The notes under the pieces: model-generated | The model's input: the letters and a program-made list of their open reading frames with translations, nothing else | Databases searched by the model: none | What the model was told of the DNA's origin: nothing | Assembly: GCA_966250375.1 (NCBI GenBank) | Contig: CBINHE010000100.1 | Span: forward strand, 1-14,870 | Direction: 5' to 3' | Length of the DNA: 14,870 bases | Source of the DNA: CAMLDH01 sp966250375 | GTDB taxonomy: Bacteria; Pseudomonadota; Gammaproteobacteria; Burkholderiales; Burkholderiaceae_D | Shown: positions 7,048 to 13,247 of the stretch, in pieces | How the letters are laid out: each line of letters starts with the position of its first letter | How positions within the stretch are numbered: position 1 is the stretch's first letter | Program-made: the position numbers and the translations under genes

Positions 7048-7124
7048 GTCTAACCTCTCCACTGAGCGGACATTCCAGCCAGCTTCGCCAACCTCTGGCT
7101 GCCGCTCATGTCAAACGTTGGGAC
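7048..7124 (+). other. attC site (end of cassette 5), the best preserved of the array
   Basis: GTCTAAC at 7048-7054 is a perfect RYYYAAC half-site, and GTTGGGA at 7117-7123 fits GTTRRRY except the last base. The inner arms GAGCGG and CAGCCAG on the left pair with CTGGCTG and CCGCTC on the right. The left arm carries six unpaired bases, the kind of extrahelical asymmetry attC hairpins use for strand choice. The right flank CATGTCAAACGTT matches the site at 5382-5430. Confidence 0.85.
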
Positions 7125-7141
7125 TTAAGAGTGAGAATTAA

Positions 7142-7459
7142 ATGAAGATAGCTGAACGTGTCTCTACCGCCTATTTACTGCTTATGACGTCTTTCATGGC
7201 AGGCGCGCTAGTTACGACCAAGGCTTTTGCATACGCGTTGAATCGAGAGTTCACTCAGGCCGTAATAGTGAAAGTTGGAATTTGCCTCTCACTATTCGCA
7301 ATATGCTGTGTTTTACTTAATCGCAAAAACTATTTTTCCGATCCCGATCAAAGGCAACGACTCATGAACTTGAACCTAAGTCCAGTTCAAACGATCTCGG
7401 CTCTTGGAGTTCTGGGCTTCTGGAGTCTCTTGAAGCTTGCATTTTTTGGATCGGTGTAG
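7142..7459 (+). CDS. Small three-helix membrane protein (cassette 6)
   Basis: A 105-residue hydrophobic protein with three predicted membrane helices at about 9-30, 40-60 and 82-103, joined by a charged loop (NRKNYFSDPDQRQR). ATG at 7142 begins 18 bases after the attC region and has only a weak GAG-type ribosome-binding site. No family is recognised. Its place directly after an attC core, its size and its orientation make it the last cassette gene of the array. Confidence 0.75.
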   Translation: MKIAERVSTAYLLLMTSFMAGALVTTKAFAYALNREFTQAVIVKVGICLSLFAICCVLLNRKNYFSDPDQRQRLMNLNLSPVQTISALGVLGFWSLLKLAFFGSV

Positions 7460-7473
7460 ATGGATACCCCAAT

Positions 7474-7524
7474 GCCTAACGAATAAGGTTAGATCGTGCG
7501 AAGCCACGATCTGAACCGGTTGTT
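7474..7524 (+). other. Possible decayed terminal attC hairpin
   Basis: GCCTAAC at 7474-7480 fits RYYYAAC. After a six-base spacer, GGTTAGATCGTG (7487-7498) pairs with CACGATCTGAACC (7505-7517) over 12 base pairs with a single bulged G, a feature of attC hairpins. The expected right core would be at 7518-7524 (GTTGTTT) and does not fit. It could equally be a terminator-like hairpin at the end of the array, though no T-tract follows. Confidence 0.4.
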
Positions 7525-7605
7525 TGTGGCCAAGAGCTGATGCAATAGTGGCGTCCAGAGATATCTCCCGCCAACTTCCTTATCGTTACTCGCTACGGCA
7601 GAGTT

Positions 7606-7660
7606 GTCGCAAAACATTTACCGGATAAATGTTGCCGTATTTTTAATTTAATGTTGCGAC
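7606..7660 (+). repeat. Nested inverted repeats upstream of the AbiE-type operon
   Basis: GTCGCAAAACATT (7606-7618) is complementary to AATGTTGCGAC (7650-7660) apart from two extra A residues. Inside it, AACATTTA (7613-7620) and TAAATGTT (7626-7633) form a perfect eight-base stem around CCGGA. The rest of 7525-7669 shows nothing recognisable. These repeats may mark the end of the integron or add a third regulator site. Confidence 0.5.
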
Positions 7661-7669
7661 GTCCACATT

Positions 7670-7686
7670 GTTCGCGGAACGTGAAC
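7670..7686 (+). promoter_or_regulatory. Upstream operator palindrome of the AbiE-type operon
   Basis: GTTCGCGGAACGTGAAC is an imperfect palindrome with arms GTTCGCG and CGTGAAC. The site at 7733-7749 is its inverted copy. It lies 11 bases upstream of the -35 box. The likely ligand is the regulator encoded at 7778. Confidence 0.7.
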
Positions 7687-7697
7687 AACAAATATAT

Positions 7698-7726
7698 TTG
7701 AACATATCGGCATATTTCAATAAAAT
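7698..7726 (+). promoter_or_regulatory. Sigma-70-type promoter of the AbiE-type operon
   Basis: TTGAAC (7698-7703) and TAAAAT (7721-7726) are separated by exactly 17 bases and match the -35 and -10 consensus well. Transcription would start near 7733, inside the downstream operator, giving a leader of about 45 bases before the GTG at 7778. The promoter is bracketed by two matching palindromes, so repression by operator occupancy is expected. Confidence 0.7.
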
Positions 7727-7732
7727 GAAAAT

Positions 7733-7749
7733 GTTCACGAAACGCGAAC
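7733..7749 (+). promoter_or_regulatory. Downstream operator palindrome of the AbiE-type operon
   Basis: GTTCACGAAACGCGAAC is the reverse complement of the operator at 7670-7686 except at the three central bases. It overlaps the expected transcription start. The two sites start 63 bp apart, close to six DNA turns, placing them on the same face of the helix. Confidence 0.7.
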
Positions 7750-7777
7750 ATCAATAACCATTGAACAGAGGTGCCGC

Positions 7778-8851
7778 GTGAAAGCCATAACGCAGAAACA
7801 CGATCCGGAAAATAGCCTTCTCAAAGAGGCGTTAAACGCCTTGGAAGAAAAGACCGGGCTCGCAGGTCGGCTTGTTGATACTCATCAGATGGTCACCCCA
7901 AAACACGAAGCCGATGCCATCATTGAATTCGCTATCGATGGCCATACACATCGATATATCGTCGAATGTAAATCCAATGTCGACCGAAAATCGCTCATTG
8001 CACACGTGAAGGTGACGTTATCGAATCTCCCGGAGCCGGGACTTCTGATCGCACCGTATCTCAGCCGGGAAATCGCAGAATACTGCCGGGAGACAAACCT
8101 TCAATTCATCGACACTCACGGCAATGCGTACCTGAATGCGCCAGGCATGTATGTTTATGTCAAAGGTGAAAAAGACCTTAAGGGCAGGACTACCACGCGC
8201 AGCGGACGAGGGACCACCAATCCGACGGCGTTACGCATCACATTCATCCTCCTGTGCCAACCGACCATGGCCCAGGCTTCGTATCGCGAAATCATGGAAA
8301 GCGCAGGCGTCTCACTCGGCGCCATCAGCAGCATCTTCGATGACCTGAAAAGGCGCGGACTTCTCCTTGATGCCGAGCGAACCCGCCACCGAAAACTGCT
8401 TGAACCCAAGCGTCTCTTCGACGAATGGGTCACCAACTACCCCGTCGTACTACGCCCGAAGCTGAATCCACGCCGGTTCAGCGCCCCCGATCCCAACTGG
8501 TGGCAAAGCGTGCATCCCGACACACTGGGAGCGGTATGGGGTGGCGAAGTTGCAGCGGAGCGGATCACCAAGTATCTCAAACCAGCCGCGCAGACTCTCT
8601 ATGTGGAACCTGCGGCCATGAACAGCTGCCTGAAACACCTGATATCCAAGCATCGGCTAAGACCGGAACCAGACGGGCAGATCGAAATCCTGGAAAAATT
8701 CTGGAACCTCCCGTCAGATTCAGAGAGCCCCGACATCGCACCTGCCATCCTCGTCTACGCCGATCTAATGGCAACGCTTGAACCGCGCAATAGCGAGGCC
8801 GCCCGAATGATATGGGAGACCCGGATTGAAACCGCATTCGCTCAAACCTGA
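7778..8851 (+). CDS. AbiEi-type antitoxin/regulator with a PD-(D/E)XK-like N-terminal domain
   Basis: A 357-residue protein from GTG 7778, with AGAGG six bases upstream. Residues about 1-130 contain D46AIIEF and then YIVECK (Glu63, Lys65), the spacing and hydrophobic setting of a PD-(D/E)XK nuclease-like core. A winged helix-turn-helix follows at about 149-196 (YREIMESAGVSLGAISSIFDDLKRRGLL), then an AbiEi-like C-terminal part to the end. The next gene encodes an AbiEii-like nucleotidyltransferase, so this is most likely the antitoxin and autorepressor of a type IV toxin-antitoxin pair. Known AbiEi proteins bind inverted repeats in their own promoter, and two such palindromes flank the promoter here. 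Whether the N-terminal fold cuts DNA or only binds it cannot be told. The pairing is more certain than the nuclease-like reading. Confidence 0.78.
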   Translation: MKAITQKHDPENSLLKEALNALEEKTGLAGRLVDTHQMVTPKHEADAIIEFAIDGHTHRYIVECKSNVDRKSLIAHVKVTLSNLPEPGLLIAPYLSREIAEYCRETNLQFIDTHGNAYLNAPGMYVYVKGEKDLKGRTTTRSGRGTTNPTALRITFILLCQPTMAQASYREIMESAGVSLGAISSIFDDLKRRGLLLDAERTRHRKLLEPKRLFDEWVTNYPVVLRPKLNPRRFSAPDPNWWQSVHPDTLGAVWGGEVAAERITKYLKPAAQTLYVEPAAMNSCLKHLISKHRLRPEPDGQIEILEKFWNLPSDSESPDIAPAILVYADLMATLEPRNSEAARMIWETRIETAFAQT

Positions 8852-9695
8852 ATTCCCGCTGGACGCAACAGCGCTGGAAATTCTATGTGCGGTGATCACC
8901 GAAGCAGCCTCCGCCGGAATCGAATGCATGATCGTCGGCGCAACCGCTCGCGACATACTTCTCACGCATGTCTTCGGTATCCCGCCCCGGAGAGCGACTC
9001 ACGACGTCGACTTCGCCGTGGCCGTGGAAAACTGGAATCAGTTCGAGCAATTGAAATCCAGGCTCTCGGCAAGAAAAGGCTTTGATGCCTCCGAGCGGAT
9101 GAAACAACGGCTGTACTACCTCGGACAGGAAAAGGAGCATGGGCATCCGCTCGATCTCGTACCCTTCGGAGGAATAACGCAAGACACGAACGAGATCGTA
9201 TGGCCTCCCGATATGCAAGTCACCATGAACGTAGCCGGCTATCAGGAAGTACTGAAGGCGGCCGAGCAGGTGGAACTGGCGCCGGGATGCATCGCAAAAG
9301 TTGCTTCGCTGACCGGGCTTGCCATCCTCAAGCTCATCGCGTGGTCAGATCGCGGTTCGTCGAATCCCAAGGATGCGCACGACCTGTATCAGATCATGAC
9401 GAAATATGCCGATGCCGGAAATGCCGACCGCCTGTATGGCGCCGAATTCACGCTGCTTGAGGCGGCCGACTATGACCCGGAGATCGCTGGCGCCTGCCTG
9501 CTCGGAAAAGACACGGCCCTCCTTGCAAGCGAAACAACATACCCGCAACTCATGGCGATTCTGGAGCAGGACTACGACCGCCTGGCCCTGAAAATGGTGA
9601 AATCCATCAGACATGCAGACGGTGCGCAGGCCAAGGTTGACGTCCGGATGCGTCAATTCAAGGCCGGCATGCTGATGAGATCTATTGGCAAGTAG
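8826..9695 (+). CDS. AbiEii-like nucleotidyltransferase toxin
   Basis: A 289-residue protein of the polymerase-beta-type nucleotidyltransferase fold. The motif GATARDIL (residues 38-45) stands for the usual GS/GG loop. HDVDF gives the paired acids Asp60 and Asp62, and HPLDLVPFGG gives a third acid, Asp110. AILKLIAWSDRGSSNPKDAHDLYQI (167-190) holds the K...R...KDxxD block of AbiEii/AbiGii toxins. In characterised family members the enzyme adds nucleotides to RNA acceptors (for example tRNA) and stops growth, and the cognate AbiEi antitoxin counters it. TTG at 8826 is chosen because GGAG lies seven bases upstream; it overlaps the regulator gene by 26 bases, which indicates translational coupling. 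No other start precedes the conserved N-terminus. Confidence 0.82.
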   Translation: MKPHSLKPEFPLDATALEILCAVITEAASAGIECMIVGATARDILLTHVFGIPPRRATHDVDFAVAVENWNQFEQLKSRLSARKGFDASERMKQRLYYLGQEKEHGHPLDLVPFGGITQDTNEIVWPPDMQVTMNVAGYQEVLKAAEQVELAPGCIAKVASLTGLAILKLIAWSDRGSSNPKDAHDLYQIMTKYADAGNADRLYGAEFTLLEAADYDPEIAGACLLGKDTALLASETTYPQLMAILEQDYDRLALKMVKSIRHADGAQAKVDVRMRQFKAGMLMRSIGK

Positions 9696-9798
9696 CGCTC
9701 GTGATGCGGCTTCGAATGATGAGGCTTCGCTATTTCGCACAAGCAAAAGTCTTGAACTGACGCTTTCACCAATGACGTTTTTTGCCGCCTTCCCGTTC

Positions 9799-9891
9799 CA
9801 GGGCCGTACTGGGATGCAATCCCAGAAAAATGTCATCGCCCCACCCTCGCATGTATCAATTAATCGCTGGAATTACATCCCAACGGCCCTG
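9799..9891. repeat. Inverted repeat between convergent defence operons
   Basis: CAGGGCCGTACTGGGATG (9799-9816) is complementary to CATCCCAACGGCCCTG (9876-9891) except for a two-base insertion. Local alternatives exist: CTGGGAT/ATCCCAG at 9809-9825 and TTACA/TGTAA around the right arm. It lies between the toxin gene stop (9695) and the endonuclease stop (9917), so it may act as a two-way transcription barrier. No T-tract directly follows either arm. Bases 9696-9798 show no gene. Confidence 0.5.
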
Positions 9892-9916
9892 TAATACCAA
9901 ATCGATGCTGTTCTCT

Positions 9917-11143
9917 CTAAATTTTCATTTCTTGTTGCTGAGCCTTCACAGTTTGTGTGAAAGAAGCCAAATCTATCAGCCATTCCTGCTGGACTGAGTT
10001 ATACGTGGAATGGAGTTTACGCGGCAAGACAAGTTGAAGATTTTTTTCTTTCATTTCGTTCGTCTGGTTATCGCTGATTGCAGTTTCAAGCGTCAATAAA
10101 TGCTTGTGTTCGATTCTATTGGCCTCAGCCAAAACCTGACGCCAACGATCCTTGCAGGTGCTTTTAACTCCTAACATGGTCAGGCCTGATGGGTCGAAGG
10201 TTGAATCGTGATACTCGGTTACACCCGGAAAGAGAAAATCGGGTTTCGACTTGTTTTCAGTAACGGCTGTGCGCTTATAGCGAAGTCCGGCGTTGGCAAA
10301 AATTAACTCGAGATGGTTTTCAAGAGCCAACCCGACACGACTCTTGCGGCGGTTTTGCACTGAAAGCGAAAATGAGATGAATCCGTCTACATCCCCATCA
10401 AATCCTTTTGCAAGTCGATCGCCAATGATATGCCGTTCCAAGGTACGAAACAGGATTTCCTCTCGTTCCATCCATGCCATCACCGCCGTATCGGGATCGG
10501 AAAATGCGTCAATGTCATCTAACGTTGACCGAGCATACTTGGAGAAGTCGCGGGTCGTCGGGAATCCGCCGCCGAATTTTTGCAACATGGTGTCAAGATA
10601 CGAGGCTTCCGTTGTCTCCACCACTACCCCGATCTGCTCGAGAATGAACCGAGAGGTAAATTCGATACGGTCACGCTCGCCTTCGAGTTCTTCTCTCACC
10701 GAAAATCCGCGAGGTGCAAGATCCGGCAGGCCGAAAAGCCAGATGATTTGATTGGCGATGGTCGATCCGTCTTCAGCAATGACCACAAGCAGCGAGCCGT
10801 CAGGTTGTTTTCCAATTACAAGCAGATCACCTTCAGCGGCACAATCCGATACGCTTGTTGTCGGGAAGTAGAGTCTGTGTTCCGGCTTGCGATTGGGATT
10901 GTTTACCCGATTGGCGTACCAAGATAAAAAGCCATCCGAGATTAGAGGTTCATCATCCTGGTCGTTGAGATAGATGAAGCGCGCAGGGAACGTCTGTTTG
11001 TCCGTTCTTTCCCCGAATAGGGCTTTAAGCCCCCTTGTCCCATTGAACTCGTGCTGATTGCTCCTGAAGATATCAGCCTCAACGGCACTGAGCCGTTTCA
11101 TGGCGACGCCAGAAAAATACTGCGATAAGTGTCCCGACTTCAA
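9917..11143 (-). CDS. EcoRII-family type II restriction endonuclease (predicted CCWGG specificity)
   Basis: A 408-residue protein, almost the length of EcoRII (404). The C-terminal catalytic domain matches EcoRII closely: SVQNRRKSRVG (261-271), Glu275, KPDFLFP with Asp302, Tyr311, then VKSTCKDRW with Lys327 and Lys331. These are the positions of the EcoRII PD-(D/E)XK active site. The N-terminal part corresponds to the effector-site-binding domain, which in EcoRII makes cutting depend on a second recognition site; it is less conserved here. TTG at 11143 has GGGGAG about six bases upstream; an internal ATG at 11101 is an alternative. The gene is the last of a three-gene minus-strand operon, 65 bases after vsr. 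Specificity is inferred from the family and the adjacent Dcm-like enzyme. Confidence 0.93.
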   Translation of the reverse strand: MKSGHLSQYFSGVAMKRLSAVEADIFRSNQHEFNGTRGLKALFGERTDKQTFPARFIYLNDQDDEPLISDGFLSWYANRVNNPNRKPEHRLYFPTTSVSDCAAEGDLLVIGKQPDGSLLVVIAEDGSTIANQIIWLFGLPDLAPRGFSVREELEGERDRIEFTSRFILEQIGVVVETTEASYLDTMLQKFGGGFPTTRDFSKYARSTLDDIDAFSDPDTAVMAWMEREEILFRTLERHIIGDRLAKGFDGDVDGFISFSLSVQNRRKSRVGLALENHLELIFANAGLRYKRTAVTENKSKPDFLFPGVTEYHDSTFDPSGLTMLGVKSTCKDRWRQVLAEANRIEHKHLLTLETAISDNQTNEMKEKNLQLVLPRKLHSTYNSVQQEWLIDLASFTQTVKAQQQEMKI

Positions 11144-11208
11144 AGGCAGCTCCCCAATCTTGATTTTTTCTCTAACAGCGCCTTGGCCTGTTCCAGTTGT
11201 CCTGCTGA

Positions 11209-11628
11209 TTAGCGATCACCGTTGGTGTTTGTTATCTCATGAGCCAAGGCAGTCAGTTTTACCTCGTTGATTTCGCATTCCCAGATGACAAGTACATGCC
11301 AGCCGGATTTTTTAAGATTTCGTACAGCTTCCTTGTCGCGCCGCATATTGTCTTCAAATTTCTTGTTCCAGAAATCCTGATTGCTCGCCGGCGTAGTGGC
11401 GTACTTGCATCCATGATGGCGATGCCAGAAGCATCCGTGTACAAATAGTACCAGCCCATATTTGGGGAATACCAGATCCGGTTTTCCTGGCAAATCTTTT
11501 ACGTGAAGGCGATATCTGAAACCTTGAGCATGCAGGAAGCGACGCACTGTCAACTCAGGGGAAGTGTTCTTGCCCCGAATGCCGGCCATCATCCGGCTGC
11601 GCGTCGCCTTGTCAACTACATCAGCCAT
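11209..11628 (-). CDS. vsr: Very short patch repair endonuclease Vsr
   Basis: A 139-residue protein starting MADVVDKATRSRMM, the family N-terminus. GKPDLVFP holds the catalytic Asp, and VHGCFWHRHHGC holds the catalytic His and zinc ligands; a further Cys occurs in VLVIWEC. Vsr nicks next to T in T:G mismatches that arise when Dcm-methylated cytosine deaminates, starting short-patch repair. The ATG at 11628 overlaps the methyltransferase stop by one base (TGATG), so translation is probably coupled. A TTG one codon upstream is less likely. Position between methyltransferase and endonuclease fits protection of CCWGG sites. Confidence 0.95.
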   Translation of the reverse strand: MADVVDKATRSRMMAGIRGKNTSPELTVRRFLHAQGFRYRLHVKDLPGKPDLVFPKYGLVLFVHGCFWHRHHGCKYATTPASNQDFWNKKFEDNMRRDKEAVRNLKKSGWHVLVIWECEINEVKLTALAHEITNTNGDR

Positions 11629-12932
11629 CAAGCAGCAAGTATGGGAAGCTCCGGTTGCATGTTATTGGAAGCGGCGATGAACGGAGCCATCACTCGCGCC
11701 ATTTCACGCATTACATCGACGATCACGGAGTTACCGAACTGTTTGTATGCACGTGTGTCGGATACCGGGATAAGAAAACTGTCTGGAAAGCCCATCAGAC
11801 GTGCGCACTCGCGAGGCGTCAGGCGTCTTGGATTCTTCTGCGCTCCCTGATTTACCAGTATTTCTGACCCGTCCTTGTAGTAGCGAGCGGAAAGCGTGCG
11901 AGTAACCGAGTCCTTGTTGACCAAGCCGAATCCAAAGCCGTTTCCAGCAGCACGATGTTTCGCGGCGTACGCCTGAAGATAAGCCCAAAGATTATCGGTA
12001 AGGGTGTACTTGGCGCTTACCTTTTTGGTCTGGTGATCGAAGAAGCGATCCTGATCCCAAGGTAATACAGGTTCTGTGCCATCGGTACGGTGGAGAATTT
12101 CCTTCAGGGTTCTTTGCCCTTTTGCCGGCAGATTGAGAATGTCCCAATCAAAAGCAACCGGTTCGCGAAAGCCTACGATGATGACTCGCTCTCTGTGTTG
12201 CGGGACGAAATGCGCACCATCGATGATTTTGTAATGGATGTCGTAACCGAGCTCATGCTGTAGCGTCCTCATGATTACGTCAAAGGTGCGGCCCTTGTCG
12301 TGAGAGCGCAGATTTTTCACGTTTTCGAGCAAGAATGCCTTTGGTCTCTTGCGCGCAATGATGCGGGCCACGTCAAAGAATAGCGTTCCCTGTGTCTCAT
12401 CCGCAAAGCCATGGGCACGACCTAATGCATTCTTCTTTGACACTCCGGCTATGGAGAATGGCTGACATGGGAATCCGCCCAGCAAAACATCGTGATCCGG
12501 GATGTCATCTTCGTGAACCTGAGTGATGTCACCGGCAATGACATGGCCATTCGGGAAATTTGCCGAGTAACTTTTCTGGGCATACGAATCCCACTCGCTG
12601 GTAAATACGCAACTGCCTCCCGCCTCCTCAAAGCCGATTCGTATTCCACCGATTCCGGCGAACAAGTCAATAAAGGTAAAAGCAGCGTCGTCGGGAAACG
12701 GAGTCTGTAAAGGAAGCATCCTTTGCAGTGCGTGCACGACATACGCAGGTGGGTGCGACTGGCGCGTTTCCCACCGTCTTACTGTTCTGATATCAACGCC
12801 AAGTTGAGCGGCGATTTCCGCTTGGGTATGATGCTTGCGTGCTGCCGATAGGTAATCGAACGCTTCTGTTGAATTTGGGAAAGTATGAAAGACGGTTGCC
12901 ATAGCTGATATTTGGGGAGTAATTGCGGACAT
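11628..12932 (-). CDS. Dcm/M.EcoRII-type DNA (cytosine-5)-methyltransferase
   Basis: A 434-residue enzyme with all main C5-methyltransferase motifs: I, FIDLFAGIGGIRIGFE (87-102); IV, GGFPCQPFS with catalytic Cys156; VI, LLENVKN (201-207); VIII, QHRERV (245-250); X, QFGNSV (398-403). The target-recognition region includes TLSARYYKDGSEILV, as in Dcm and M.EcoRII, so it should methylate the inner C of CCWGG and protect against the linked endonuclease. An N-terminal extension of about 80 residues contains a helix-turn-helix (AEIAAQLGVDIRTVRRWE, 38-55). In M.EcoRII and M.SsoII such extensions repress the gene's own promoter, and a palindrome lies in the promoter here. ATG at 12932 is used; ATG 12902 is an alternative. 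Confidence 0.95.
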   Translation of the reverse strand: MSAITPQISAMATVFHTFPNSTEAFDYLSAARKHHTQAEIAAQLGVDIRTVRRWETRQSHPPAYVVHALQRMLPLQTPFPDDAAFTFIDLFAGIGGIRIGFEEAGGSCVFTSEWDSYAQKSYSANFPNGHVIAGDITQVHEDDIPDHDVLLGGFPCQPFSIAGVSKKNALGRAHGFADETQGTLFFDVARIIARKRPKAFLLENVKNLRSHDKGRTFDVIMRTLQHELGYDIHYKIIDGAHFVPQHRERVIIVGFREPVAFDWDILNLPAKGQRTLKEILHRTDGTEPVLPWDQDRFFDHQTKKVSAKYTLTDNLWAYLQAYAAKHRAAGNGFGFGLVNKDSVTRTLSARYYKDGSEILVNQGAQKNPRRLTPRECARLMGFPDSFLIPVSDTRAYKQFGNSVIVDVMREMARVMAPFIAASNNMQPELPILAA

Positions 12933-12981
12933 TATGACTTCGATTTTTCCCGAAAACCAGCATTTTCAAGGAGTTTCGACA

Positions 12982-13009
12982 AATATACTGTGTATTTGCA
13001 CAGTGTAAA
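12982..13009 (-). promoter_or_regulatory. Promoter of the methyltransferase-vsr-endonuclease operon with embedded operator
   Basis: On the minus strand TTTACA (13009-13004) and TATATT (12987-12982) are spaced by 16 bases. The spacer is a palindrome: ACTGTG (12987-12992) and CACAGT (12999-13004) with six bases between, covering the spacer and touching both boxes. A protein bound there would block RNA polymerase directly. The probable ligand is the helix-turn-helix at the start of the methyltransferase, giving autoregulation. The leader is about 40 bases. Confidence 0.68.
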
Positions 13010-13247
13010 AGCTAAGGCGTGATTTCACCCAATAAATTGACAAATGACGGTGGGAAACGCTGTTGACGCACTCCATATCGATGGGAGCAGATCCGATTAT
13101 TGTTGACCAATATGCTTCAGATATTTATCAGCGCAATGCGGAAATGGCTACGCGCTGCGTAGCCAATTGGTGTGCGGGGTCAGGGGTGTACGGGGGGCAG
13201 AGTCAATTTAAATTCAGGAACCTCGCGTTCCAGACTCGATTCCATTG
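13010..13247. other. Non-coding gap between restriction operon and phosphoesterase gene
   Basis: No supportable gene. Bases 13145-13165 form a perfect hairpin (TGGCTACGC, loop GCT, GCGTAGCCA). A G-rich stretch follows at 13174-13200. On the minus strand, directly after the phosphoesterase stop, GGAAC and GTTCC (13217-13231) make a five-base stem followed by an A/T-rich run, a weak candidate terminator for that gene. Confidence 0.45.

Noticed and set aside
9809..9825. CTGGGAT/ATCCCAG hairpin considered as the toxin operon terminator
   Set aside because: It is followed by A residues rather than T on the plus strand and by no T-run on the minus strand.
9345..9836. 163-codon minus-strand frame
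   Set aside because: It is antisense to the nucleotidyltransferase 3' end, and the sense protein has clear motifs.
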